Assembly: GCA_914767885.1 (NCBI GenBank)
Contig: CAJZBQ010000002.1
Span: 62,001-126,000 of the forward strand
Direction: 5' to 3'
Origin: Blepharisma stoltei
Taxonomy: Eukaryota; Ciliophora; Heterotrichea; Heterotrichida; Blepharismidae
DNA length: 64,000 nucleotides
The translations under genes and the position numbers were made by a program. The notes under the pieces are model-generated. The model ran no database searches and was not told where the DNA came from. It was given only the letters and a program-made list of their open reading frames with translations. Positions 42,128 through 53,360 of this stretch are shown one piece after another; positions within the stretch are counted from its first letter, which is position 1; every line of letters starts with the position of its first letter.

Positions 42128-43893
42128 TTTATTTCTACTACAGAGTATGATTTACTTATAAAATAAAACATAAATAATAAATTAAAACATTTTTTCTCCT
42201 CACGGTAAAAACAATAATTTCAAAATTGATAACTTTCTTTTATAAAAAAATTAAAATTGTTATTCTAATTTAAATGGGGAGGTTATAAATTAATTATAAA
42301 ATTTTAGCCTGCTTTATTCGAACTAAAGCCTTATATTGATATAGAAAGAATTTTATTTTCATACATTAAAACAGAAAATTCTAATTCATAGCAATTAGGA
42401 ATTTTTTCTATTAACTTTATTTTACAAATCTATTAAGCGGGGGTTAAGGATAATTTAAAAATTATTTTGCATGAATAAATGGATTATTATTAAGTTGCTC
42501 TATAATAATGTATTCTCTGCTTGGGTGAGCCTATAGGGAAAGTTTTTTGTTCAGCCAAATAATGGTATTATATGTATTTTGTTGTTCATCATTATATTTC
42601 GTTTTATTTCATTTGAGATGCTATAAGAGTTTTTTTAAGCTAATCACTGATATATTCGCCTACCTTACTTTTATTATTATCTTTCAATAATTTTTCTATT
42701 ATGTAATTATATGTCCATATTTGATTAGTAGAGCTTCAGCTAAATGAGAAAATTTCTTTCTTTTTTAAGTGCTGATTTATCTATGCCTATTCTTGCTTTT
42801 AAAGCACATCTCTAAAAATTATTTCTGATATATAATTATGCTTTAATTTGATTGGACTGTATAAATTGAGAGTTTCAGCCAATTGAGCGAATTCTTTCTT
42901 TTTTAAAGGATGATCAAAAGGAAATTTCACAGAAACTTTTTAATTCACAAAAAAACTATGAACTTTTTATAATCTTTATCGCAAAACATGCTTGATTATT
43001 TAGGCCATTTATTTAATATTTCCCCAAATATTTGACTTCTTCTAAATATTGAGCATGCTTTTCTAGATGCAAAATTATATAGAAAAATTGTTTATTTTAT
43101 CAAATGAAGACTTTATGTGTAATCTATCATGCTATAGCAATATTTAGCTCATCATTTATTATCTTTACATTTAAGCTTTAAAAAGCGCTAGAAAATTGTC
43201 ACTGAATATAAAAATAGAAGCTTCATGACGCCTTATTTTTGGTTTAGATAACTCAAATGAAACATCAGTAATAATATATGAGCTGAACATTTGAATTAAT
43301 GCTCCATTGGACTCACTTGAATTGCTATCAACACTAAAAGCGAATAACTCGTTTGTGGGTTCATAATTACTAATCGCTTGCATATAAATTACTCATTTCA
43401 CTGAACCTTTTCTTTTACCTTTGGCAGCTGTTTGGATTGTTTAGAAAAAAGGATTTGCTAAAAAATATGCACTTATTAAAAATCCAGCCGTCATTAATTC
43501 AATTAAAGCTAAGAATTGATAGGTCTAAGATATATTTATCATAATTTCTTACCTCGTGAGTGAACAAAAACATTTTGTTCACTCATGGAGGGGGGTTAAT
43601 TAAAAAATTTTTACATAAATTTTTTATAAAATTTTTTTTTTGTTGGGAAATTTTTTAAAAAAATCTCACTTCTATAAAAATTGGAAAGCAAATATTTAAA
43701 ATTTATGTTTATTATCACATATATATCAAAATTTTTTTCCATAAAAATTTTTGTTCACTCACGGAGGTTGGGTTTTTGGGGCAAAAAAATAAGAAGAATT
43801 TTTCTAATGGTTTGTTCACGCACGGAGGGGCGTTTAGAAATTTTTGTAATTTTTGTAATTTTGTAAAATTTTTATCAATTTTTATTGATTAAT
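42128..43893. other. Intergenic between GH16 copies
   Basis: AT-rich. Holds a BogoMITE at about 43549-43833 and a possible minus-strand ORF at 43171-43434 (ISNYEPTNELFAFSVD.., TGA as Trp at SVKWVIY) that has no clear start and no known family. Confidence 0.5.
43549..43833. mobile_element. BogoMITE, diverged
   Basis: CCTCGTGAGTGAACAAAA with inverted copy TTTTGTTCACTCATGGAGG at one end, TTTGTTCACGCACGGAGG at the other, shortened middle. Confidence 0.8.
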
Positions 43894-44745
43894 TTAAAGC
43901 TGGTCTTCTGACTGTGCAACTTCCCACACCTGTACGTTAAAAACAGTCATTTGAGCTGGCACAGCTAAATTGCTGCAGCATCCAGAAACTGAGCAAGGCC
44001 AGCTTCCCCCAACAGCGACGTTAAGAATGATGCTAAAAGGCACATTAAACGGTGCATTTCCTGGGTATCTTTGCCCATTCGTATTAGTAGCATACCAGGC
44101 GCTTGAAGGAATACTGTTTATCAATTTGCCTCCAGTTATCACTCCATTTACTACTTGAGCGTCATACCAGAAATTCATATAAGTAGGCTGCCAGTCAACC
44201 CCATACCAGTGAGCATTATTTCAGTCAGCTGTAAACGGATATTGGTTATTCGAGGGAGCTGAAACCTGATTAGGCCATTCTCCTCCAAAATGTAAAGTGG
44301 AGTATCCAGCAGTGCCTGTGCATATAGTTTCCATAATGTCAATTTCTCCACAAGCAGCCCAGCCTCCATATATGCTTTGCCCATTTGGTGGGAGGAGCCA
44401 AATTGCAGGCCATAAGCCGTTTCCTTTAGGAACAATTGCTTTTACGTTGAAAAATCCATATGGACCCCATGGACGGACTGAGGTAACTTTTCCAGAGGTG
44501 TAATTGTAGCCTTGGTAATTTTGCTGGAGTGCTTTGAGAATAAGGGCATTTTGGCCGTTTACCTTGGTGATGTAAACGTTATTTGGGCTGTCTGTATAAT
44601 ATTCCCATTCATTATTTCCTGAATTGACGCCAGGCATAACATTTACCATCCAGTTGCTGAGGTCTTGGAAATTATCATTGAGGACATTGATATAAGTAGC
44701 TCCAGATATTGATATCAGGGCTAAAACTAAAAGAACAGCCACCAT
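43894..44745 (-). CDS. Secreted GH16 beta-glucanase, copy 2
   Basis: Uninterrupted tandem paralogue of 40836-42127, 283 residues with TGA as Trp at FTADWNNAHW. Signal peptide MVAVLLVLALISISGATY, VNSGNNEWEYYTDSPNN, catalytic GEIDIMET, and the shared C-terminus AVPAQMTVFNVQVWE..SEDQL. Cys residues in SGCCSN and the same spacing suggest the same fold as copy 1. Lack of the IES present in copy 1 shows that the insertion postdates the duplication or was lost here. Stop TAA. Confidence 0.95.
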
Positions 44746-45121
44746 TTTATTTCTACTAATGAATGTGATTATTTATATAGAGAATTTTACATAAATACAA
44801 AAATAACAATTTTAAGCGTTTTCAATAATATCTTTTGCTTATTTATTTCTTATTAATTAATGATAAAATTTAGCCAGCTTTATCTGTAATAAAGCTGAAT
44901 ATTGAGTTCACATAAATTATTTTATTTTTATATATTTTGAGTTAAACAGAAAATATCGACTAAATGCTGACATACCAATTATTTTGCATGAATAAATGGA
45001 TTAGTAAATTGCTTTATAATGTCTATTATGTACTCCCATTTGTTGTAGAATTCTTTATTAGGCTTATAGGAAATTCTCATTAATCCCTTTCGTTTCCTCT
45101 AATCTTAATATATACACTATC
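44746..45121. other. Intergenic, AT-rich
   Basis: Upstream region of GH16 copy 2 and of the ORF at 45122; nothing recognised. Confidence 0.5.
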
Positions 45122-45727
45122 ATGAGCAAAAATGCTAACACACTCCCAAATTGGCATTTCACAAGCAGAACGAGGTCTCATACAAGTGTCTATCAGGCAA
45201 GCAAAAAAGAAGTAGAGCATGATCTTGGACTCATGAAATGTATAGATGATAGCTCTCAATCAACGACCGCTTCAAATAATTTATCAAACACAAGGGCAAC
45301 TATCAAAAAGAAAATAAAACATTTTAAGCATAAGCAAGTTGACGAAAAAACTGCTCTTCAAGCCTTAAGCTTGTTGCAAGAGACTCAAAAGCCTGTTCAA
45401 AAGAGTGATATGGTAATTAAAATCAAAATCCCCAAAAAGAAAAGCATAAAAACTCTTAGATTACCTCTGCATCCACAGCTACTGCCCAGCTTTATTTTAA
45501 ACAAAAAGAATGGGTTTACGTGCTTCGCTAATAGTTTTTGGAAAGTAAAAGGTTTTCCTCAGAAATACCTTAGCAAATTTTACGAAAAAACCAAAAGGAG
45601 TCTTTCAGATCGAGAAAATCTGGTCTGTCCAAGTGGAAAAGGCTCAATACACACCGCTCTTGCATATAAAATATCCCAAGAAAATGAAAAAATTAAACTG
45701 CCTCAATTGAATACCTTGTCTAGATAA
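45122..45727 (+). CDS. Unknown basic protein
   Basis: Uninterrupted 201-residue ORF, ATG to TAA, with no TGA. Lys/Ser-rich and probably nuclear or cytoskeletal by composition only: ATIKKKIKHFKHKQVDEKTAL, KIKIPKKKSIKTL, then a more hydrophobic segment (LLPSFILNKKNGFTCFANSFW). I recognise no domain. Its clean open frame among IES-broken neighbours argues that it is a real gene. Confidence 0.6.
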   Translation: MSKNANTLPNWHFTSRTRSHTSVYQASKKEVEHDLGLMKCIDDSSQSTTASNNLSNTRATIKKKIKHFKHKQVDEKTALQALSLLQETQKPVQKSDMVIKIKIPKKKSIKTLRLPLHPQLLPSFILNKKNGFTCFANSFWKVKGFPQKYLSKFYEKTKRSLSDRENLVCPSGKGSIHTALAYKISQENEKIKLPQLNTLSR

Positions 45728-46099
45728 CTTAAGCTTATAGTAAACTAATTTTTAAAGATGAATCTGCTCATACAATAAGGGCATTCTGATTCTGAATATA
45801 ATTTTAAGATTGCTAAAGAATAAGTTTCAATTAATAGAGACAATTTAGATAATTAGATTGCATACATTTTCGTTAAAAATGGAAATTTTTTTAATAGCAA
45901 TACTTTTATGTATCGATTAACAAGTAAGGATGGCTATTATAATAAATTATAATATTTAAAAATTTATTTTTGCCTAATATGCTTAACACATTATATTTAA
46001 GCATTAATTAATATGGATATATAATCAAAGGATTTTTATTTGAATTTTCTTATATTTAATTATCAAATATATTTCAATATTTCTGCAGCTTTTTATAGA
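45728..46099. other. Intergenic, AT-rich
   Basis: Nothing recognised before the actin-like fragment. Confidence 0.5.
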
Positions 46100-46203
46100 G
46101 TGGTAGATTGAACTTCCAAACTCTAGTCATTGACAACGGATCAGCATATTGCAAAGCTGCTTTAAGAGGATACTCCAAGCACATTAGTTGCACCTCATTG
46201 TAA
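46100..46203 (+). pseudogene. Actin/ARP N-terminal fragment
   Basis: Short frame FQTLVIDNGSAYCKAALRGY resembles the actin start (VIDNGSG.CKAG.AG) and then ends in TAA within 15 codons, just upstream of the DHHC gene. No further actin sequence follows. It could also be the first exon of a gene whose remainder is elsewhere in the germline; that cannot be told here. Confidence 0.5.
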
Positions 46204-46239
46204 TATAATTCACCTATTTAAAAATGTATTTTAAATGAA

Positions 46240-47076
46240 ATGCAAAAGCAGAACTCAATAAAGCGAACCCTACAGAAATACTTTGCAATTCTATTCACTT
46301 TAAGCATATACAGTCTTTTTTATTTAAGCTATCTCAAAATATTTCTAATGCAAGCTGCTTTAGATTTTTTAGACCTAATTGAAGTCTCGTTTTTACATTT
46401 CTTTATCTTCATGAGCTTATTTAGCTACATTACATGCTTCTCTATAAACCCTGGCCAAGTCCCTGCTGATTTTTCAATTGATAATATCTCAGAAGACTAT
46501 AAAATCCCTTTAAATGACAATCATGTAGAAATTGACCATTGTATTGGCAGAATCACATTTTGTGACAAATGCAAAAAATATCGGCCGCACCGAGCCCATC
46601 ACTGTCATAATTGCGAAATTTGTGTATTGAGATTTGACCACCATTGTATATGAATATCTAACTGTATTGGGTTAAGAAATCACAAAGCATTTTTATTATT
46701 TCTAGTTTATACAGCTGTTTCTTGTGGAATAATCAGTGGGAGAGCAGTCTATATCTATACAAAATGCCAAGAAAATGGTTTTTACCTCTTATTTTCCTTA
46801 ATTGGAAGCTCAATAATTGCGATAAGCTTAGGGTTGTTTTTTATATACCATTTCTGGATGGTCACACAAAATTTGACGACCTTGGAATACACATGAAGAA
46901 AGCACAACATTTTTGATATGGGCTGACAAAACAACTTTACCCAAATTTTTGGAAAATCCTGCTTATTTTGGTTTTTACCAATCCCATCAGCAAGCCTAAC
47001 CGGTAGCCAATTCCCAATAAAAATCCGAACAAAAACATCTGGCTATCTTTATTATAACGATAAATTTTTAATATAG
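46240..47076 (+). CDS. DHHC palmitoyltransferase
   Basis: Protein S-acyltransferase of 278 residues, without introns or IES. Two hydrophobic helices ([34 protein letters not shown]) precede the Cys-rich domain: [18 protein letters not shown], then DHHC in [18 protein letters not shown]. The Trp of IWIS is a TGA. Two further helices follow ([33 protein letters not shown]) and the TTLEYT motif (TTxE) is present. Further TGA-Trp codons occur at YTWRKH and MGWQNN. It anchors proteins in membranes by adding palmitate. Stop TAG, 29 bp before gamma-tubulin. Confidence 0.95.
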
Positions 47077-47105
47077 AAAAATAATTTTTCTAAAATCATA
47101 TAAAA

Positions 47106-48662
47106 ATGCCAAGAGAAATAATCACTTTGCAAGTGGGTCAATGTGGCAACCAAATCGGTATGGAATTTTGGAAGCAGCTTTGTATGGAGCACGGCATTAA
47201 TAATGAAGGAATTCTTGAAGAATATGCCACTGCAGGAGATGATCGTAAAGATGTTTTCTTTTACCAAGCTGATGATGAGCATTATATTCCCCGCGCATTG
47301 TTGATTGATTTAGAGCCAAGAGTAATCCATACTATCCAAACTTCTATGTATTCAGCTTTGTATAACCCTGAAAATGTATATTCTAATTTGAATAGACTTT
47401 TTATAATTTTAAGGCAGAGAATTATAATTTTTTTTGTAAAAAATAAAAAAATTGATTTTTTTAGAAATATTTTGGTGGTAGTATGAGAGGAGATATATGA
47501 GCAAAGAAGGAGGAGGCGCAGGGAATAACTGGGCAAGTGGATTTTCACAAGCAGAAAGGGTTAATGACGAGATCATGGATATGATTGACAGAGAAGCGGA
47601 TGGCAGTGACTCTTTAGAAGGGTTTACACTGCTTCATTCAATTGCTGGAGGCACTGGAAGTGGTATGGGATCTTATTTATTAGAAAGGCTGAATGACCGA
47701 TTTCCGAAAAAATTGATACAAACTTATTCAGTTTTCCCAAATCAGCTGAGGACTTCTGATGTAGTAGTGCAGCCTTATAACTCGTTATTGACTTTAAAAA
47801 GACTGACTTTAAATGCAGATTGTGTCGTTGTGCTTGATAATGCAGCTTTAAATCACATCGCTGTCGACAGATTATCCTATTTTATGTAAAAATAAGAATG
47901 TTTTTTATATATATCTTTTTTATTATTTTTAATTAAAAAAGAATAAAAATCCCTAACCCGACTTTTGCTCAAACAAATGCATTAGTTTCTACAGTTATGG
48001 CTGCGTCTACAACAACTTTAAGATACCCTGGGTATATGAATAACGACTTAGTTGGCCTTGTGGCTTCTTTAATTCCAACCCCTCGATGCCACTTTTTAAT
48101 GACTGGCTACACCCCTTTGACTGTCGATCGGCAAGTCAGCTCAGTCCGCAAAACAACGGTCTTAGACGTAATGCGAAGACTCCTGCAAACCAAAAACATC
48201 ATGGTCTCCACCAACACCAAAAAAGGCGTCTACATGAGCATCCTAAACATCATCCAAGGCGACGTCGATCCTACCCAAGTCCACAAATCCTTACAAAGAA
48301 TCCGAGAACGCAAACTTGCCAATTTTATCCCTTGGGGTCCTGCCTCAATCCAAGTAGCCTTATCCCGCAAATCCCCATATGTGGAAACCTCCCACAAAGT
48401 TTCAGGTCTCATGCTTGCGAACCACACAAGTATAGCTGACCTTTTTGATAGGATTATCAGCCAATATACCAAATTACGGTCAAGAAATGCCTTTTTGGAA
48501 AATTATAAAAAAGAAAGGATGTTTTCAGAGAATTTTGAAGAATTTGACCGGTCAGAAGAGGTGGTCAAAGAATTGGTAAGAGAGTATAAGGCTGCAGAAA
48601 AAGAAGATTATATTGAATGGGGTAATGATTTAGACGCTGATTCTGATATAAGAATGAGGTAA
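47106..48662 (+). CDS. TUBG: Gamma-tubulin
   Basis: Microtubule nucleator at basal bodies. Starts [21 protein letters not shown], a tubulin signature; continues [12 protein letters not shown], the nucleotide motif [16 protein letters not shown], and [14 protein letters not shown]. Two IESs interrupt it. Removing 47381-47495 gives [15 protein letters not shown], and removing 47875-47945 gives [16 protein letters not shown]. Both match the strongly conserved family sequence, so these junctions are the firmest in the window. Product about 456 residues. Stop TAA. Confidence 0.97.
47381..47495. other. IES, 115 nt
   Basis: TATA at both edges; of the possible TA pairs only this one keeps VYMSK in frame. 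Confidence 0.93.
47875..47945. other. IES, 71 nt
   Basis: Excision at the TA of codon TTA restores VDRLKIPNPTF. Confidence 0.95.
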
Positions 48663-48727
48663 AATTAATTATTTATAATAAGCCATTTTTGGAATTTAAA
48701 TATTTTTATAAAATAAATAAGCGGGAA

Positions 48728-51700
48728 ATGGTCGACTTCGAAAAAATCTTAATTTCGATTTTATCAACAGAAAAAGCGACAAGGCAGCATGGTGAAGCCA
48801 ATCTTGAAGCCCTCTTAAAATCAAGCCCAGAACAAGCCTGCTATGGCTTGATTTCAGCAATTTCTACTTCGAATCCTGAAATAGCTGGACTAGCCGCCAT
48901 CCTTTTCAGGAAAAAACTCCTAGATGAAGAATATATAAAAACAATTCCTGAGTCAAGCTGCATTAATGTGAAATCTTCATTAATTGGCCTTGTTATGCCA
49001 GAAAAGCCTTTATCATTATTAAAACTCATTGCAGATGACTTAGTAGGTCTTGCAGTCATCAATAACTGGGCGCATGAGCTTATGTCATTTATGGGACAAT
49101 GGAGCTCATCTGAAAACTCAACAATTAAGCAATTTTCAATGTATTTATTTGAGCTTGCCACAGAACACAGTGGGATGATGGTCGTTATGAGCCAAAATGC
49201 CGATTCTGTAATGACCATTATGTGGAACGCCTTACAATGCCCAGAAAATAACGTCAGATTGTCAGCTTGTAAAACTATTATGACGTTTATGATAGGACTG
49301 AGTGATGAAATTATTATAAATAAATATGTACAAGCATTAGACTATATTCTTGATTTGACAGCGCAGGTCCTTAAAGAAGGAAACTACGTCCCAGACCATC
49401 TGTGCCAAGTGCTATTTACATTAGCTGAGCTAACTGAAGCGTATCCGAGGCTGTGGAAAGAAAAAATAGAAAAATTAGCCTCAAATATGTCAGGGATTGC
49501 GAGAAATTATCAATTGGCTACTGAGCTGAGGGCAGCTGCTATAGAAGTGATTATTACTTTAATTAAAAAAATCCCTGGGAGACTCAAAAAAAATGTATAT
49601 TTTATTCAAGAAATTTTGGCTTTAGGGTTCAGCTTGACTACTGAGGTAGATTTTCCTTATGATCTAGACGGCTGGAACCAAGAAGGGCCTGAATTAGTGG
49701 TAATACAGAATGATCCATATAGCTTAGGAAAAGATTTGCTACTGAGGATGGCGAATTTTTTGCAAGAGGCTATATTTCCTTATGCGATGCAGCTGATCCC
49801 TGCACACCTACAAGCTCCACATTGAGCAAATCAGCATACAGGGATATTGGCGATTGGTATAATTTCTGAAGGGTGTAAGCCTAATATCAGGCAAATTCTT
49901 CCTCATATTATATATTTTTTGTATTATATAACTCTTTATTATTTATTTTTTAAAAAATAGTCCTAGTAAGTTTATTAAGTATATCTACCTTAACCCCATT
50001 TGCAAATTCAGACTCTCCAAGGCTGAAATGGGCAGTTATGACTACAATTGGCCTCTTATGCTCAGAATTCCACCCAGAACTGCAAAATGCATATCATTTT
50101 GAAATCCTCTCTGCCATTCTCTCATGCTTGTCCAGCAATAACCTCGCCAAAGTCCAAGCCCAAGCCTCAGCAAGCATGGTAAACTACTCCAAAGGTCTCC
50201 TCTACAAAAACAGCAGCAAAGATCTTGCCTTATTCCCTTATCTCAGCACCTTAATCCAGCACTTTTTATCAATCCTAACCTCCCCATCTAGTCCTTTATT
50301 TTTGCTTCAGGAAGCCCTTAACGCAATTGCTATGATTGCCTGTGCTTCTGAGTCAAATTTTGCCCCATATTACCATCAACTTGTATATGGGCTGAGAAAA
50401 TTAATAAATTCTAATGGAAATTCGCCAGCCGAAAAAGAAGTGAGGGCAACTTGTATAAAATGCCTTGGGTGTATTATAGAAAGTGTAGGAGAAGCTGGTG
50501 ATGCATTTAAAGACGATGCAGTATCATTATTAGACGATTTAATGAGGATAAGGAGCACGCTTAACGACGCTGACCAAGTTTTCCAAGCAATTAATGAAGT
50601 TCTATCATATTAAATTAAATTTAAATAAAAAACATTTTTCAGTATAAAATAACAATTATTTATTAGTAAATAAATACTGGACTCATGCTTTTAACCAGAA
50701 TAATCATAATATTTCGCAAGCTCATTAAAAGAAAGGTTTGCCCCATATCTAGAAGTGTTAATCCCACAGATATTCGCCCATGCTGAGCAAGTAATTGATT
50801 TTAAATTTGCAGACGCTGAAAGTGCTGATGCTTTATGCCTAGACCAAGGAATGAGTGCCTTACAATTCGAGCTGCGAGGTCTTGGAAAAAAGCAGCTTGC
50901 TATCAGTACTACATGTTTAGAAAACAAAATTAAAGCCTGCAAAATTTTATATGACTTAGTCTCCTCATTAGGAGTTTCTTTTAGCCCTTATGTTGACCAA
51001 GCTGCTCAGATTCTATCGAAACTTATAACTTTTCCTTATAACTCTGTGATAAGGAAATACTCATTAAAAGCTGTACAAAATTTACAAAGCTGCTGTGCCT
51101 CACAGACTCAGGCTGAGCTATTTTTGAGGACATTAGTTCCGAATTTTATTATAGCATTAGCAAAATCTGGGGTGAGGAATCCTGGAGCTTGTAATAAGCA
51201 GCTGAGAGTGCTTTTGAGATGCATGAAAAAGGTGCAGAATGTAGGGGTTATTGGGATAAGTTCAGCTCAAGAATTAAGCAGGAAGCTTGCTATGTGTCTG
51301 AATGAGGTTTTAAATAGAAAAAATTGCAGATCTCATGAGCAAATAAATCTTGCTGAACAAGATTTGTATGAAGAGGAACTCGCTGAGTTTGAGGAGTCTG
51401 AAAGAATAGATGACGAAATTCTGCAAAAAACGATGGAAATTGTTGGCATTTTACTATAAATTTTTACTATAGGCTTTATTTTTTTAAAAAAAAGATAAAA
51501 TAGCTATATTTAATATAAATTCCTATAAAGTCCTACAAAACTCAATTCCAGCCCATATTTTTACAAGAATTCAAAAGCATTTTTGGTGAATTTCTTTATA
51601 AGCCAAACGCAACAGAAAACGAAACTCTATTTTCACTCTGCATGTTTTGTGATTATGTTGAGTTTACCCACGATATTTTTTTTAGCAATACGTCTTCTCC

Positions 51701-52354
51701 TATTGTTGAGCAATTTATCAAAAATTGCTACCATCATAACCCTGATATCAGACAAAGTGCAGCATATGGACTTGGGCTTTCTGCTTATTTTGGGGACCCA
51801 ACTGCATTCAGAATTTACCTTCAAGAATCAATTAAAGCAATCAATTACATGCTGAATCTTCCTGATTCAAGAAGTGAAAAGCTTTTGGTTTCTTCAGAAT
51901 GTGCTGCAGGCGCTTTACTCCACCAATTAATAAATAGAAATTCTTAATTTTTGGTAAAATTTGCATCTCAATTAGCAAGAAAAAAAAATTTTTAATATTT
52001 ATATCATAGATAAGAATTTATTTATGCAAATTTTTTATATTTTTTGCCATCTAAAATATAAATTTATGGTTTCTTTTCAATTTATTAAAAATTAAAGCAT
52101 ATGGAAAACCTGCCAAAGCAAAGGGGATTTTAGGAAAAATTGCATTATATCATGCTTCTGAACTAATTCCAAACTGGCTGAATTGGCTGCCTTTTAAATC
52201 AGACCCTGAAGAGGCCCAAATAGCACACACTTTGCTTTTTGATAATATAAATTTGCTCAATAACTACAATTCAAAGGTCGCACAAATCTGCGCAGAAATG
52301 AAAACACTACCTCTGAATTATTTACCAGAAAAAAGCTGTCAGTTGTTAGGTTAA
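48728..52354 (+). CDS. Importin-5-type karyopherin beta
   Basis: HEAT-repeat nuclear import receptor of about 1082 residues (family about 1100). N-terminus FEKILISILSTEKATRQHGE resembles the Importin N-terminal region; landmarks are AAILFRKKLLDEE, LRAAAIEVIITL, HTGILAIGIISEGCKPNI, LKWAVMTTIGLLCSEFHPELQ, IRQSAAYGLGLSAYFGDP and the C-terminal NWLNWLPFKSDPEEAQ. Four IESs (49913-49959, 50610-50711, 51457-51527, 51937-52094) restore a continuous frame when cut TA-to-TA. TGA is Trp at APHWANQ. It carries ribosomal proteins and histones to the nucleus in other organisms. Confidence 0.93.
49913..49959. other. IES, 47 nt
   Basis: Joins QILPHI to IVLVSLLSIST. Confidence 0.82.
50610..50711. other. IES, 102 nt
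   Basis: Joins NEVLSY to FASSLKERFAPYL. Confidence 0.88.
51457..51527. other. IES, 71 nt
   Basis: Joins EIVGILL to KSYKTQFQPIF. Confidence 0.85.
51937..52094. other. IES, 158 nt
   Basis: Joins LLHQLIN to KAYGKPAKAKG. Confidence 0.85.
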
Positions 52355-53360
52355 TTAATTTAACAATTAATAATAGTAATAGGCCTAAAAATTATAGCTT
52401 TGAATTAAATAACTTTTTTAGATGGTAAAATGATTTTCGTTAAGCTTATAATGGAAGGTCCTTTTTTTCCAGTGAATAAATATTAGCTTAATATTAAAGT
52501 CTCTAGCTACTGTAGAGCTTAACGCTCTTTTGACGTCACGGTTCAAAAATAGACTATGCTCCATCTGTGTCCATACCTAAAAAATGGCTTCACCAGCAAT
52601 ATAGCTGAGCTAAAGGAGGCTCGGTCTAAGCCAGCAGCCCAAGACTAGTCCCCTTGTCCTGACCAAACTAGCTTCTGTGCTGTTCCGCCTAAGTCTCACC
52701 TTCTTCAGATACTCTGGGCATGAAAATCTTGAACCTCTTCAACGATCTTAGATCATTTTTTCCCTATGCAACTAAAATTTAGACCTCTGTTTAAGAGCTC
52801 TAGTGAAAGCCGACCCTATAAATAAAAATTCTATTAGAATAAAAAATAAACAAAGCTAATCTCTTAAACTCACTGCCATTATTCTTTTTCCCAGTTCAAT
52901 AGTTAATTTTTGTGTGTTTCAATATGTGTTGAGTATTTTATGAATTCTTTTTCTAATTCTTTTCTTTTCTCTTCTACTCTTTTTTTTATCTTTTAAATGT
53001 AATTTTAAGTTAAAAGACTGATACTTGAAGTCTTTTTGTCGTTTATTTTCTTTTGCATCTACCTTATTTTTCATAAAGCTCCCTAATAATTGAGTTGATT
53101 TTCTAAAAGTTTATGCCTAAAATTGGTCAGAAGTGACTTGAGGTAGCTAAGGTTTTATCCTGTGTTGTAAAATTAAAATTTAGCATTGAAAAGATACCAT
53201 CATTTATAAGAAATAGTCCAAAACTTCTCTCAAATTTTATATTTTTCAGGTTTAATAGTAATCTAAATATTATGATCAATTTTTGATTATTAGCATTTAT
53301 TTCTATTAAATAATGTGCATTGTCTTTTAACTCTAGATTATTTATTATTTACTAATAATT
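52355..53360. other. Intergenic with a retroelement and a possible ORF
   Basis: About 52490-52880 is a minus-strand family B element (start near GAATAATGGCAGTGAG). A Lys/Arg-rich minus-strand ORF begins with an ATG near 53070 (MKNKVDAKENKRQKDF) and runs into the element; it may be a gene interrupted by it, but no downstream exon was found. Confidence 0.4.
52490..52880 (-). mobile_element. Family B retroelement, diverged
   Basis: On the minus strand: GCAGTGAGTTTAAGAGATTAGC, fold-back to GAATTTTTATTTATAGG, then a body matching the other B copies. No clear target duplication was found. Confidence 0.6.

Noticed and set aside
48086..48439. 117-codon ORF overlapping gamma-tubulin
   Set aside because: Out-of-frame shadow of strongly conserved tubulin sequence.
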